A stretch of DNA of 64,000 nt from Devosia equisanguinis (GCF_900631955.1 NZ_UZWD01000034.1:58555-122554), one strand, 5' to 3'; counted from the first letter of the stretch, positions 42,532-51,575 are shown. Numbers and translations: made by a program. The notes: generated by a model from the sequence alone, not told the origin.

Positions 42532-43026
42532 ATGACCGACCGCCCTGTCATCATCGAACCGCTGACTGCCGAGGCCTTCGCCCCCTTCGGGCAGGTGATC
42601 ACCACCGAAGGCGCCCACCATTATCCCATCAATTCGGGGATGACCGAGCGCTACCACGATCTGGCGCGGATCGAGCTGGGCGGCGTGCATCCGCGCCCGC
42701 TGATCTCGATCTTCCATGGCCAGCCCTACGCCCTGCCCCTGGCGCTGAAAATGGTCGAGCGCCATCCTCTCGGCAGCCAGGCCTTCTATCCCTTGTCCGA
42801 CGCGCCATGGCTGGTGATCGTGGCCGAAGACCAGGGCGGCATGCCGACCCGGCTGCGCGCCTTTGCCCCGGCAGCGGGCCAAGGCGTCAACATCGCCATG
42901 AATACCTGGCACGGCGTGCTGACGCCGCTCGAAAGAGAGAGCCGTTATCTGGTGGTCGATCGTGGCGGCGACGGCAATAATCTCGAAGAGCATTTCTTTG
43001 AAACGCCAATCGAGATCAGGCGTTGA
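42532..43026 (+). CDS. allA: Ureidoglycolate lyase
   Basis: A 164-residue AllA-family protein that splits (S)-ureidoglycolate into glyoxylate and urea. The family segments are IIEPLTAEAFAPFGQVI at the start, ISIFHGQPYALPLALKMVERHPLGSQAFYPL and MNTWHGVLTPLERESRYLVVDR. It follows allE after 3 bases. The glyoxylate can be used by malate synthase G (glcB). No urease is present in the window. Confidence 0.94.
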   Translation: MTDRPVIIEPLTAEAFAPFGQVITTEGAHHYPINSGMTERYHDLARIELGGVHPRPLISIFHGQPYALPLALKMVERHPLGSQAFYPLSDAPWLVIVAEDQGGMPTRLRAFAPAAGQGVNIAMNTWHGVLTPLERESRYLVVDRGGDGNNLEEHFFETPIEIRR

Positions 43027-43119
43027 TCTGACGCCGGCCTCGTAACCCTAATGGGCAGAGTCGGTCGCGCCCCGATGGGGACTGCGCTAGAATGCGTCGA
43101 CCCTTGAAGGAATTTGGCT

Positions 43120-43893
43120 ATGTTTGCGTCCCGCCTCGCTCAGGTCATCGCGGCCTTTCTGCTCATGCTGATGCCGGCACTGGCCGCACCGCTGACCCTT
43201 TCCGGCGACGTGGTCTATCGCGAGCGCATGGCCCTGCCGGCAGGCGCCGTGCTGCATGTCGGCGTGGTGTCCCTGCCCGATGGCAAGCCGGTGGTGGGCG
43301 CCGGCCAGACCATCGGCACCAAGGCGCAATCCCCACTCAGCTTCTCGCTCAATGTGCGCAGCAGCCTCGACAGGACGCCCGGCCGCTATGGGCTGGTCGC
43401 CGAAATCCGTCATGGCGGCATGCTGGTGTTCGCCACGCCCGCGCCGGTCCCGATAGACCTCGCAAACCCGACCGGCCTCAGCATTCTCGTGCAGCGGGTG
43501 GCCAGCCAGCCGGTGCAGCCCACCCCCGAGCCGATTTTGCCCATGCCCGACCCGGCGCTCATTGGACAGGCATGGGAAGCGACCAGCATTGGCGGCAAAC
43601 CGGTGACCGGCCAGCGCAAACCGACCATGACGATCGAAGCCGATCTGCGCACCAGTGGCTTTGGCGGCTGCAACCGCTACTTCACCGAAGCGAGCATTGA
43701 TGGCGCAGCTTTGAGCTTTGGCCCGGCAGCGGCGACCCGCATGGCCTGCGCTCCCGATGCAATGGCGGAAGAGCTGAGCTTTTTCGCTGCCCTGGCGGCG
43801 GTTTCACGCTATGAGGTCAGCGACAACAGCCTGCGTCTGCTCGACGCTGCAGGCATCCCGCTGATCGGCTTCGTTGCCGCCAAGGAGCAATAG
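43120..43893 (+). CDS. Secreted YbaY/META two-domain protein
   Basis: 257 residues. A signal peptide (hydrophobic run AQVIAAFLLMLMPALAAP) is followed by a YbaY-like beta domain (LTLSGDVVYRERMALPAGAVLHVGVV). A proline-rich linker leads to a META/HslJ domain (IGQAWEATSIGGKPV, FGGCNRYF, TRMACAP). There is no lipobox cysteine at the cleavage site. Probably periplasmic, with a general envelope role. GAAGGA precedes ATG 43120. The next gene starts 2 bases after its stop. Confidence 0.82.
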   Translation: MFASRLAQVIAAFLLMLMPALAAPLTLSGDVVYRERMALPAGAVLHVGVVSLPDGKPVVGAGQTIGTKAQSPLSFSLNVRSSLDRTPGRYGLVAEIRHGGMLVFATPAPVPIDLANPTGLSILVQRVASQPVQPTPEPILPMPDPALIGQAWEATSIGGKPVTGQRKPTMTIEADLRTSGFGGCNRYFTEASIDGAALSFGPAAATRMACAPDAMAEELSFFAALAAVSRYEVSDNSLRLLDAAGIPLIGFVAAKEQ

Positions 43894-43895
43894 AC

Positions 43896-44519
43896 TTGGA
43901 CACTGCCAATCTCGTTTCCCGCCTGCTCGACGTTATCGAGCACGATATCGCTCCGGTGACATCGAAGGGCGTGGCCAAGGGAAACAAGCTCTTCGGCGCC
44001 GCCATCCTGCGCAAGTCAGACCTGTCGGTGGTGGTGGCCGAAACCAATAACGAGATCGACAATCCGCTGTGGCACGGCGAAATGCACGCCATCAAGCGCT
44101 TCTTTGAACTGCCCTCAGACGAGCGCCCGGAGACGAAAGACTGCCTGTTCCTCGCCACCCACGAACCCTGCTCGCTTTGCCTTTCCGGCATCACCTGGTC
44201 GGGCTTCGACAATTTCTATTATCTGTTCAGCCACCAGGATAGCCGCGACAGCTTCGCCATTCCCTACGATATCCAGATCCTGCAAGCGGTCTATGCGGTA
44301 CCCGAGCCGGGCATGGAAGCGGCCTCGCCGGATCGCCCGCTCTATAATCGCAGCAACGCCTTTTTCACCAGCCATGGCTTGCAGGAACTGATCGCCGGCC
44401 TCGACCGCGACCATCGCGAGAGCCTGACCGGGCGTATCGACGACATCAACGCGCTCTACAACAACCTGTCGGCCACTTATCAGGCGGACAAGGGCAACAA
44501 GGGCATTCACCTGGCCTGA
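43896..44519 (+). CDS. Cytidine/deoxycytidylate deaminase-fold protein
   Basis: 207 residues with a zinc-deaminase active site: HGEMHAI supplies the His ligand and catalytic Glu, and PCSLC supplies two Cys ligands. The substrate is uncertain; the family includes guanine, cytosine and tRNA-adenosine deaminases. The position beside purine genes may or may not matter. The start is TTG at 43896, supported by AAGGAG eight bases upstream inside the end of the preceding gene. Helical C-terminal extension of about 60 residues. Confidence 0.8.
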   Translation: MDTANLVSRLLDVIEHDIAPVTSKGVAKGNKLFGAAILRKSDLSVVVAETNNEIDNPLWHGEMHAIKRFFELPSDERPETKDCLFLATHEPCSLCLSGITWSGFDNFYYLFSHQDSRDSFAIPYDIQILQAVYAVPEPGMEAASPDRPLYNRSNAFFTSHGLQELIAGLDRDHRESLTGRIDDINALYNNLSATYQADKGNKGIHLA

Positions 44520-44528
44520 GGCACAATT

Positions 44529-44696
44529 CTAGGCCGGCTTGCGCACCGATTTCAGCGGGCGGCGCACCGCCCGAACGGCCTCTACGGCTTCAACCGGCGA
44601 GGGCACCTGCGGCAGGTGCCGCTGAGCCATCCACTGCCAGAGGCGGGCACCGATCCCGTCGGCGCGCAGCGCCCGCAGCTTGACGATATTGACCAT
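44529..44696 (-). CDS. Hypothetical 55-residue basic protein
   Basis: Starts MVNIVKLRALRADGIGARL and ends with a basic tail (RPLKSVRKPA). It follows a 39-codon ORF after one base, which suggests a small two-gene operon. The ribosome site is weak. It lies convergent to the deaminase gene with 9 bases between stops. I recognise no family; it could be a chance frame. Confidence 0.4.
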   Translation of the reverse strand: MVNIVKLRALRADGIGARLWQWMAQRHLPQVPSPVEAVEAVRAVRRPLKSVRKPA

Positions 44697-44697
44697 T

Positions 44698-44817
44698 TTA
44701 TTCAGCCACCAGAATCGCGGGAGACATCTCGCTGCGTGGCACTTCCGCCATGGATGCGGCAAAAGTAAGAACGCTGAGGGCAAGGGCGAAAAGGGCTGTT
44801 AGGACGATCTGGTACAT
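44698..44817 (-). CDS. Hypothetical 39-residue secreted or membrane peptide
   Basis: MYQIVLTALFALALSVLTFA is a clear hydrophobic segment, followed by a short polar tail (EVPRSEMSPAILVAE). It may be a signal peptide with a tiny mature part or a one-helix membrane peptide. CCGAG lies upstream of ATG 44817. Its frame runs on upstream as a longer shadow ORF. No family recognised. Confidence 0.45.
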   Translation of the reverse strand: MYQIVLTALFALALSVLTFAASMAEVPRSEMSPAILVAE

Positions 44818-44972
44818 CGGTCTCGGTTCCGGACGGGTTGACGCTTGGACTTTCCGGCCTGGCCGGGTTGCGATCCTGTCCGTTGGATATGTGTGTCGCT
44901 TTGAACCGCTGTCGAATGCCCCATTAAGAATGCATTCAGAAAGCCGCCTTCGCGCATGGCTGCCATGAGGCA

Positions 44973-44998
44973 CGAACCTTTTGCCACGATGGGGCGTT
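44973..44998 (+). promoter_or_regulatory. Possible general-stress promoter of otsBA
   Basis: CGAACC-N16-CGTT, 35 bases upstream of the otsB ATG. The -10 CGTT is the alphaproteobacterial EcfG type, but the -35 differs from GGAAC by its first base and the spacing is one longer than the rhizobial consensus. Stress control of trehalose synthesis is known in this class. Confidence 0.4.
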
Positions 44999-45033
44999 GA
45001 AAGGTTAAGACGCAATCCAGACAAGGCTCGACC

Positions 45034-45816
45034 ATGACCGATGCAATCGTCCAGCACGGCGACGCCACGCCCCGGCTCGCCGTTTTCACCGATTTCGATG
45101 GCACGCTCGTCGATATCGCCGAAACCCCAGATGCCGTTTCGGTCCCAGACGAATTGACCGAAGAACTGGATCAGGCGATCCGCCGCTTCGATCACGCCTT
45201 TGCCGTCATCACCGGGCGCGAAATCGCCGATATCGACCGGTTCCTGCACCCACTGCAATTGCCCATTGCCGGCGCTCATGGCGCGCAACGGCGCCGGGTC
45301 GATGGTTCACTGGAATTGCCCGACGACAGCATCGTCAGTGCCGCGCATGATATTGCCCGGGCCATCGAACCCCTGGCGCAGGCCAATCCCAACCTCCTGG
45401 TGGAAACCAAGGAGGGCTCGGTGGCCCTGCATTTCCGCCAGGCCCCCGAACTCGAGGGCGCCTGCCATCTGGCTATGGAAGAGGCGCTGGTGGACTATCC
45501 CGGCTTTACCCTCGTTCCCGGCAAGATGGTGATCGAAGCCCGCCCGGCGGCCTTCGACAAGGGCGCAGCCCTGCGCGCCTTCATGCAGGAAGAGCCCTTT
45601 GCCGGCCGTATTCCGGTCTTTATCGGCGATGATCGCACCGACGAGGATGCCTTTCTCGCCGCCCAGGAACTGGGTGGGATCGGCATCAAGCTGGGGCCTG
45701 GGGAAACCTTCGCCCGCATGCGCATCGCCGATGTGCAATCGGTGCGGGCGCTGCTGCGCGGCCTGGGCGACATGGCCGAACGCGGCCATTTGAGCGGAGA
45801 CATGACAGAGCACTGA
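45034..45816 (+). CDS. otsB: Trehalose-6-phosphate phosphatase
   Basis: A 260-residue HAD-family phosphatase that releases trehalose from trehalose 6-phosphate. Motif I is FTDFDGTLVDIAE (nucleophile Asp and acid/base Asp) and motif IV is FIGDDRTDEDAF. TGREIADIDRFL and GAHGAQRR also match OtsB. It is followed by otsA after a 43-base gap, forming the synthesis operon for a compatible solute. Confidence 0.95.
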   Translation: MTDAIVQHGDATPRLAVFTDFDGTLVDIAETPDAVSVPDELTEELDQAIRRFDHAFAVITGREIADIDRFLHPLQLPIAGAHGAQRRRVDGSLELPDDSIVSAAHDIARAIEPLAQANPNLLVETKEGSVALHFRQAPELEGACHLAMEEALVDYPGFTLVPGKMVIEARPAAFDKGAALRAFMQEEPFAGRIPVFIGDDRTDEDAFLAAQELGGIGIKLGPGETFARMRIADVQSVRALLRGLGDMAERGHLSGDMTEH

Positions 45817-45859
45817 TCCGCCACACATCCTTCAACCAGAAAAAGGGACCGACAGACCT

Positions 45860-47269
45860 ATGAGCCGCATCGTCATCGTATCCAATCGCACACCCGGGCG
45901 TGAGCCCGCCGCAGGGGGGCTCGCCGTCGCCCTGCGCAAAGTGCTTGACGAGAGAGAGGGGTTTTGGTTCGGCTGGTCCGGGAAACTCTCCGAAGACCCG
46001 GCGCGCGAGGCCAGGTTCGAAAATATCGACGGCCTCGACATCGCCCAGATCGACCTGACGCGCGACGACTACCACGCTTATTATTCCGGCTTTTCTAATT
46101 CCATCCTCTGGCCCAGCTTCCACCTTCGGCTCGACCTCGCCAATATCGAGAGCCATTGGTACGAGGGTTACAGGCGGGTGAACCAGCAATTCGCCAAGGC
46201 CCTGATGGCAGTTCTGCGCCCCGACGATGTCGTCTGGGTCCACGACTACCATCTCATTCCGCTGGCCACCGAATTGCGCAATCTGGGGGCGCGCAACCGC
46301 ATCGGTTTCTACCTGCACATCCCCTTCCCCACGACCGATGCGCTTTACGCCATTCCCCACCATGGCGAACTCATGCACGATCTCTCGCGCTATGACCTTA
46401 TCGGCATGCAGGCGCAGCGCGACGTCGCCGCCTTCACCGAATTCGCCGAGCACCAGGCCCCCTCGACTTTTGGCGCGCACACGCAGCCGGTGGATTTCAG
46501 CCGCACCGAAATCGAAGTCTTCCCGATCGGCTCGGAGCCCGACGCCTTCGCCCGCATGTCGACCAGTCCCGCCGCCACCAAGATGGTCAAACGCATGGAG
46601 CGCGTCCTGGGCAACCAGCGGCTTGTCCTGGGTGTCGATCGTCTCGATTATTCCAAGGGCCTGCCGCAGCGCGTCGAAGCCTATGAAAAGCTGCTCGCCA
46701 ATAATGCGCGGCTGCGGCGCGGCGTGCATTTCCTGCAGGTAGCCCCGCCCTCGCGCGACACCATCAAGCAGTATCAGGAAACCAGCGATGCGCTCGATGC
46801 CATGTGCGGGCGGGTCATGGGCCGCTTTGCCGAGCCCGATTGGCAGCCCCTGACCTATGTGAAGCGCGCCTATGGCCAACCCAGCCTTGCCGGGCTTTAT
46901 CGCCTGTCACGCGCCGCTCTGGTCACGCCGCTGCGCGACGGCATGAACCTCGTCGCGCACGAATTTGTCGGCGCCCAGAACCCGGATGACCCGGGTGTGC
47001 TGGTACTGTCTCGCTTTGCCGGCGCCGCCGAGATCTTTCCCGATGCGCTGCTGGTCAATCCCTTCGATACCGACGAGACCGCCGAAGCATTGCGCATGGC
47101 GCTGGACATGCCGCTCAATGAACGCCGCCAGCGCTGGACCGCGCTGATGGAGGCTGCACGGCACCACAATGTCAACGACTGGGCCCTGCGCTTCCTCGAC
47201 CGCCTCGCTCCCGGCGCCACGGCCACGAGCAGCAGCCGCGACATTCTCTATCTGGCTTCGGTGGCTTGA
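45860..47269 (+). CDS. otsA: Trehalose-6-phosphate synthase
   Basis: A 469-residue GT20 glycosyltransferase that joins UDP-glucose and glucose 6-phosphate. Landmarks are [10 protein letters not shown] at the start, [50 protein letters not shown] and [17 protein letters not shown]. Length matches bacterial OtsA. Second gene of otsBA. It ends before a hairpin shared with the convergent helicase gene. Confidence 0.96.
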   Translation: MSRIVIVSNRTPGREPAAGGLAVALRKVLDEREGFWFGWSGKLSEDPAREARFENIDGLDIAQIDLTRDDYHAYYSGFSNSILWPSFHLRLDLANIESHWYEGYRRVNQQFAKALMAVLRPDDVVWVHDYHLIPLATELRNLGARNRIGFYLHIPFPTTDALYAIPHHGELMHDLSRYDLIGMQAQRDVAAFTEFAEHQAPSTFGAHTQPVDFSRTEIEVFPIGSEPDAFARMSTSPAATKMVKRMERVLGNQRLVLGVDRLDYSKGLPQRVEAYEKLLANNARLRRGVHFLQVAPPSRDTIKQYQETSDALDAMCGRVMGRFAEPDWQPLTYVKRAYGQPSLAGLYRLSRAALVTPLRDGMNLVAHEFVGAQNPDDPGVLVLSRFAGAAEIFPDALLVNPFDTDETAEALRMALDMPLNERRQRWTALMEAARHHNVNDWALRFLDRLAPGATATSSSRDILYLASVA

Positions 47270-47292
47270 GGACGTCATCCAAGACTGCCAAC

Positions 47293-47317
47293 AAAAAGGG
47301 CGGCCCGTGGGCCGCCC
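47293..47317. terminator. Bidirectional hairpin terminator between otsA and the RNA helicase
   Basis: GGGCGGCCC-GT-GGGCCGCCC (47298-47317), a perfect stem. AAAAA precedes it on the plus strand, so the minus-strand transcript of the helicase ends in TTTTT after the hairpin. On the plus strand only ATTTCATT follows. Confidence 0.75.
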
Positions 47318-47326
47318 ATTTCATTA

Positions 47327-48757
47327 TCAGCTATTGGCGGCGCGACGGGCCTTGCCAGCGTCGCGCTGACCCTTGGTCCAGCGCGGCTTGCCCGGCTTGG
47401 CATTGATCACCTTGCCGGTTTCGGAATCGCGGCGGACCATCTTGCCGGGAGCAGCGCCGGTGCGCTCACCATTGGCAGGCACTGCCGCCTTGGTGCGTTC
47501 GCCGCCGGGACGCGGCGTGTTGAACTTGCGCGGATTCGGCTTGGGATTGCGAGCCGTGCGCGCGCCGGCCGGTGCACCCGGGGCATTGCGTGGTGCGCGC
47601 GGCGCCTGCACTTCCTCGACCAGATTGACGTCGCCGGAGACCGGCAGGGTCCGGCGGATCAGCTTTTCGACATCCCGCAGCTTGCCCTTTTCGGTGCCGT
47701 CACACAGGGTGATGGCGATGCCGGAAGCGCCATTGCGGCCGGTGCGACCAATGCGGTGGACATAGTTTTCCGGATCGTCGGGCAGCTCGTAGTTCACCAC
47801 ATGGGTGATGTCCTTGACGTCGATACCGCGCGCCGCGATGTCCGTAGCGACGAGAATGCGCACCGAACCACTGGCAAAGCCCTTGAGCGCCGCCTGGCGA
47901 GCATTCTGGCTCTTATTGCCGTGGATGGCTGCAGCCTCGTGCCCGTCGATGGCCAGATTCTTGGCGACGCGGTCGGCACCATGCTTGGTGCGCGAGAAGA
48001 TAATGACGCGATCCATGCCTTCCTTCTCATCGGCGAGCAGGTCGTTGAGCACGCCGCGCTTGGCCTTGGAGCCGGACATGATTACGCGCTGGTCGATCTT
48101 GACCACGGTGGAGCCCTGCGGCGCGGCCTCGACCTTGATCGGCTCCTTGAGGAGCGTCTTGGCCAGGTCTTCGATCTCGGCCGCCATGGTGGCGGAGAAC
48201 AACATGGTCTGGCGACGCAGGCCGATCTGCTTGGCAATGGCGCGCACCGGGGCGATGAAGCCCATGTCGAGCATGCGGTCGGCTTCGTCCAGCACCAGCC
48301 AGCGCGTTTCGTTGAGGCGGATCTTGTTGTCGTCCATCAGGTCCTTGAGGCGACCCGGCGTGGCCACGACCACGTCGACGCCCTTGGCGATCTTGCCGAC
48401 CTGGTGGTAGCGCGACACGCCACCGAGCACGAGCACGGTGTCGAGCTTCATCTTGGAGCCGGCGAACTTGCGCAGGTTCTCTTCGATCTGCACGGCCAGT
48501 TCACGGGTGGGGGCAAGAATGAGCGCGCGGGTGGTCATCGGCCGCGGACGGCCGGTAAGGCCCATGATCCCAGCCAGGATCGGCAGGCCGAAAGCCGCCG
48601 TCTTGCCCGAACCGGTCTGGGCGATGCCCAGCATGTCCCGGCCTTCGAGCAGTTTGGGGATCGCCTGGGTCTGGATTTTGGTGGGCTCGGTGAAGCCGCC
48701 GGCAGTCAGGCTGTCGGTGAGAAGGGTCGGCAGGCCGAGCGAAATGAAATCGTTCAA
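47327..48757 (-). CDS. DEAD-box RNA helicase (RhlE-like)
   Basis: 476 residues. The helicase motifs appear in order: Q motif (FTEPTKIQ), I AQTGSGKT, Ia PTREL, II DEAD, III SAT, V ATDIAARGID and VI HRIGRTGR. A basic, Pro/Arg-rich tail of about 100 residues (ARTARNPKPNPRKFN) probably binds RNA. It acts in ribosome assembly or RNA turnover. The conserved reading frame begins at a TTG codon (48757) with a weak ribosome site. The 276-base upstream gap includes the palindrome CCCCCATATGGGGG (48967-48980). Confidence 0.9.
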   Translation of the reverse strand: MNDFISLGLPTLLTDSLTAGGFTEPTKIQTQAIPKLLEGRDMLGIAQTGSGKTAAFGLPILAGIMGLTGRPRPMTTRALILAPTRELAVQIEENLRKFAGSKMKLDTVLVLGGVSRYHQVGKIAKGVDVVVATPGRLKDLMDDNKIRLNETRWLVLDEADRMLDMGFIAPVRAIAKQIGLRRQTMLFSATMAAEIEDLAKTLLKEPIKVEAAPQGSTVVKIDQRVIMSGSKAKRGVLNDLLADEKEGMDRVIIFSRTKHGADRVAKNLAIDGHEAAAIHGNKSQNARQAALKGFASGSVRILVATDIAARGIDVKDITHVVNYELPDDPENYVHRIGRTGRNGASGIAITLCDGTEKGKLRDVEKLIRRTLPVSGDVNLVEEVQAPRAPRNAPGAPAGARTARNPKPNPRKFNTPRPGGERTKAAVPANGERTGAAPGKMVRRDSETGKVINAKPGKPRWTKGQRDAGKARRAANS

Positions 48758-49033
48758 AGTTTTCGTCTTTCATGTTGCGCGAAACCGCGCAGGCGCCTGA
48801 GCCGCGATGCGGCTGGCGCTTATTGGAATATGCAATCGGGCGATAGGGAGATATCGCGCGGGTGCTGGCTCAAACCCGGACCATTCTGAGGTCTCCGGGC
48901 TGACTTCGCCGCTCACCGCGTGAGTAAGAAGAGAAGTCCATCGACGGTCATTCTGCCGCGACGTGACCCCCATATGGGGGAGATAGGAGAAAAAGGCAAG
49001 CGCGGCAGTTGCCCACTGGGCGCATGGCCGCCA

Positions 49034-49432
49034 TCAAATCTCGAATTCGATCGCCAGCCTGTCCACATCCAGCGCGCCAATCCGCCTCCTCCCGCCATCG
49101 ACGCAAACAAAGCCGAGCAGACGATCGCCAAGCGGCCAGAGCGCTTCTATCCAGCGCAATTCCGGCACATGGTGAAGCCGTACCCCCTCGCTTTTGAGGA
49201 CGTCTCCCCGCGGCGGCGCGACGCGCACCCAGACCGATGCGCCACCGACGGCACACCAGCTCTCGTCATCGGCAATTGCAGCGCATTTCGGATCGCCATA
49301 AACCGTGCCCGCTTCGGCGAAAACCTTGCCATCGGTAATCATGGCCGTTTCATAGACCTTATAGACCACCAACCGCTCGGACACGGTCAATAGGGTTGCT
49401 CTTTGTCGGTCTGGCAGGTCGGGAAACAGCAT
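49034..49432 (-). CDS. Hypothetical protein
   Basis: 132 residues (MLFPDLPDRQRATLLTVSER...), rich in beta-forming segments and without signal peptide or transmembrane helix. CGGAG precedes ATG 49432. It lies 82 bases downstream of the molybdoenzyme gene on the same strand and may belong to that operon. I recognise no family. Confidence 0.6.
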   Translation of the reverse strand: MLFPDLPDRQRATLLTVSERLVVYKVYETAMITDGKVFAEAGTVYGDPKCAAIADDESWCAVGGASVWVRVAPPRGDVLKSEGVRLHHVPELRWIEALWPLGDRLLGFVCVDGGRRRIGALDVDRLAIEFEI

Positions 49433-49514
49433 GGTCTTGGGCTCCGTTGATAAAACAACACTGCCTCACCCGACCTAATGGGGCTGTTTCTTGGGGAACA
49501 GCGATCCGTTCCCG

Positions 49515-50306
49515 TCAAATCCCGCCATACCAGTCATAGCCATTGTCTTCCCAATAGCCGCCCTTGCCGCCACCAAAGGGGGTGAGGTCATCGACCAGCT
49601 CGATGGTGTGGAGATATTTCGGCTGCTTGTAACCCAGCGCCCGCTCAATGCGCAGGCGGATAGGCGCACCATTGCTGACCGGCAGCACCTGATCGTTGAG
49701 CCCATAGCTCAGGATGGTTTGCGGGTGATAGGCATCGATCAGGTCGGAGCTGGTGTAATAGAGAATGTCCCCGCTCAGCGTGCGCTGGATATTGTCGAAG
49801 CAGTGATAGACGCAATAGCGCGCTTCCGGCTTGACCCCGGCCTGGTCGAGCACCGGCCCCAGCGGTGTGCCGGTCCATTTGGCGATGCAGCTCCAGCCTT
49901 CGACGCAATCGTGCCGGGTGATCTGGCTGCGCGCCGGCATATTGCGCAATTCATCGAGCGAAAAGCTTACCTCGCGCTCCACCATGCCCTTGATGGTCAG
50001 CTTGTAGGAGGCGAAATCCTGCATGCGCAGGAAATTGTACTCTGCCGTGGAAGGCTCGACGGAGCCATTGGGCTTCATGCCCTGGCGGATTTCGCTGGCG
50101 CTATATTCACGCGCCAGCACCTGGTCGCCGATCAGTGTGCGCTGCGCCTTGTAGGTGAGCACATTGGCCCGTTCCATCACCTGCCGCACCGGATTGCCGC
50201 GCTGGCCGAGAAAATCGAACTGGTCGCAGCCCGAGAGCACCAGGCCCGAGCCCACTGCGGCAGAACCGAGCATGAAGCGGCGGCGATTGACGATCAGTCT
50301 GCTCAT
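49515..50306 (-). CDS. Molybdopterin-dependent oxidoreductase of the sulfite oxidase fold
   Basis: 263 residues. A twin-arginine leader (NRRRFMLGSAAVGSGLVLSGC) is followed by the sulfite oxidase/MsrP-type Moco domain. The likely molybdenum-ligating cysteine lies in RHDCVEGWSCIAKWTG. GLNDQVLPVSNGAPIRLRIERALGYKQPKYLHTIEL is the conserved C-terminal core. The leader Cys after LSG could also be lipidated. The protein acts in the periplasm. Its partner is the cytochrome b encoded upstream (4-base overlap). Methionine sulfoxide or another S/N-oxide is a plausible substrate; not shown by sequence. Confidence 0.85.
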   Translation of the reverse strand: MSRLIVNRRRFMLGSAAVGSGLVLSGCDQFDFLGQRGNPVRQVMERANVLTYKAQRTLIGDQVLAREYSASEIRQGMKPNGSVEPSTAEYNFLRMQDFASYKLTIKGMVEREVSFSLDELRNMPARSQITRHDCVEGWSCIAKWTGTPLGPVLDQAGVKPEARYCVYHCFDNIQRTLSGDILYYTSSDLIDAYHPQTILSYGLNDQVLPVSNGAPIRLRIERALGYKQPKYLHTIELVDDLTPFGGGKGGYWEDNGYDWYGGI

Positions 50307-51151
50307 GGCTTGTCACCTTGCTGGGTCGGCGTGCCGGGGCTGGTGCGATACCAGCCGGTGATCATCGAGCGCATTTCATTGAGGGGGCCGGCCAGCAGCA
50401 CCATGGCGATATGGACGATGAAGAAAGCAAGCAGCAGCAGCATCACCACGAAATGGATGGTGCGCGCCGTCTGCCGGCCGCCGAATACATCCAGCAGCCA
50501 GGGCCAGGCCGCGTCCATGCCGGGGCTCATGGTCAGCCCGGTGAGGATGATCAGCGGAAACAGCACGAAGAAAACGGTAAAATAGCTCAGCTTCTGCAGC
50601 GGGCTATAGCTTCGCCCATGGTGGAAGCGGAAGCGGGCATGGTCGAGCGCATCACGTGGCAACGCCTTGAGATCGGCGCCCCTGGGTAGCACGTCGCGCC
50701 GGATATGGCCATTGATGAAGCTGGCAAGGAACCAGACGAACAGCGCGCCGACGAAAATCCAGCCGAAGAAGAAGTGCACGACGCGCCCGGTGGCCAGGTC
50801 GCGGAACGAGGGAATGGTCACCTGCGCGGGGAAGGCGACGAAACTGGGCTGCGCGTCGGATCCGCTCATCCCCAGCACGCCGGTGGTGTCGAAGGTCTGG
50901 CCGAAAACAGTGGTTTGTCCGCGCGGCCCCTCCGGCGTATTGACCGCCCCGATGCGCAAAACCGCATTGTCGAACTCGAAGCCCGATTGCTGCCCGACAT
51001 AAAGCGCCGGATGGGCGTTGAAAATCTGCAAGCCCGTCAGCAGCAGGAAAAACAGGCAGATCACCCAGACCCAATGGGTCAACCGGGTAAAGATCGACTG
51101 GCGATAGACCAGCGGCCCGCGCTTTGGCCTGGCCTCTTCAACTTGTGTCAT
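50303..51151 (-). CDS. Cytochrome b561-type membrane subunit for the molybdoenzyme
   Basis: 282 residues with four transmembrane helices: VWVICLFFLLLTGLQIF, HFFFGWIFVGALFVWFLAS, FFVLFPLIILTGLTM and IHFVVMLLLLAFFIVHIAM. Histidines at the helix ends (LTHW, VVHF, TIHF, VHIA) are likely b-heme ligands. A loop between helices 1 and 2 is unusually long (about 80 residues, probably periplasmic). It resembles thiosulfate reductase and formate dehydrogenase cytochrome b subunits. It would pass electrons between quinone and the molybdoenzyme gene product. Confidence 0.85.
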   Translation of the reverse strand: MTQVEEARPKRGPLVYRQSIFTRLTHWVWVICLFFLLLTGLQIFNAHPALYVGQQSGFEFDNAVLRIGAVNTPEGPRGQTTVFGQTFDTTGVLGMSGSDAQPSFVAFPAQVTIPSFRDLATGRVVHFFFGWIFVGALFVWFLASFINGHIRRDVLPRGADLKALPRDALDHARFRFHHGRSYSPLQKLSYFTVFFVLFPLIILTGLTMSPGMDAAWPWLLDVFGGRQTARTIHFVVMLLLLAFFIVHIAMVLLAGPLNEMRSMITGWYRTSPGTPTQQGDKP

Positions 51152-51236
51152 TCCATCCCCCGCCTGTCCGTGAAAGTGACCATCTGCCGTAAAGCAACGC
51201 TACCGCATCGGGCCAATGGTCACCATCACGACAACT

Positions 51237-51524
51237 TTATTTCGTCGACATCATGCTGTTGCTGCCCATGGCGTCACCGCCCATCGCACCGTGCCCGTTG
51301 TGCTTGTCATGACACGCCTGTTCGGCAACCATGGCCACGTCGGGAAAACTGATGGCCTTGGCCTGCTCGACACATTTGGCCAGGTCCGCGTCGCTCATCA
51401 TCGATGCCATGGCCATGCCATCGCTCTTCATGGCGCCGCTCGACATTGCCTCCTCGGCCTGTGCGCTCACGCCCAGCATCATAAGCGCGGCAATGGCGGA
51501 AAGGGTGAACATTCTGGTGATCAT
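51237..51524 (-). CDS. Met-rich secreted protein
   Basis: 95 residues. A signal peptide (FTLSAIAALMMLGVSAQA) is followed by a mature part rich in Met, Ser, His and Gly (AMSSGAMKSDGMAMASMMS; CHDKHNGHGAMGGDAMGSNSMM) with two cysteines. Composition suggests binding of copper or a role as a sacrificial methionine pool (inference). AGGGAG precedes ATG 51524. A perfect GTAACC-N16-CGAA promoter for the adjacent ECF sigma factor lies upstream. The cytochrome b gene starts 85 bases downstream and may be co-transcribed. Confidence 0.8.
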   Translation of the reverse strand: MITRMFTLSAIAALMMLGVSAQAEEAMSSGAMKSDGMAMASMMSDADLAKCVEQAKAISFPDVAMVAEQACHDKHNGHGAMGGDAMGSNSMMSTK

Positions 51525-51575
51525 CGAAAACTCCCTTGTCGGACCGCAGCCCCTGCCACGGTTCATGACCAGCCA

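Noticed and set aside
50700..51151. A separate ECF promoter directly upstream of the cytochrome b gene
   Set aside because: GTGACC occurs at 51210-51230 on the minus strand but no CGAA follows at 16 bases. The pair may instead be read from the promoter at 51601.
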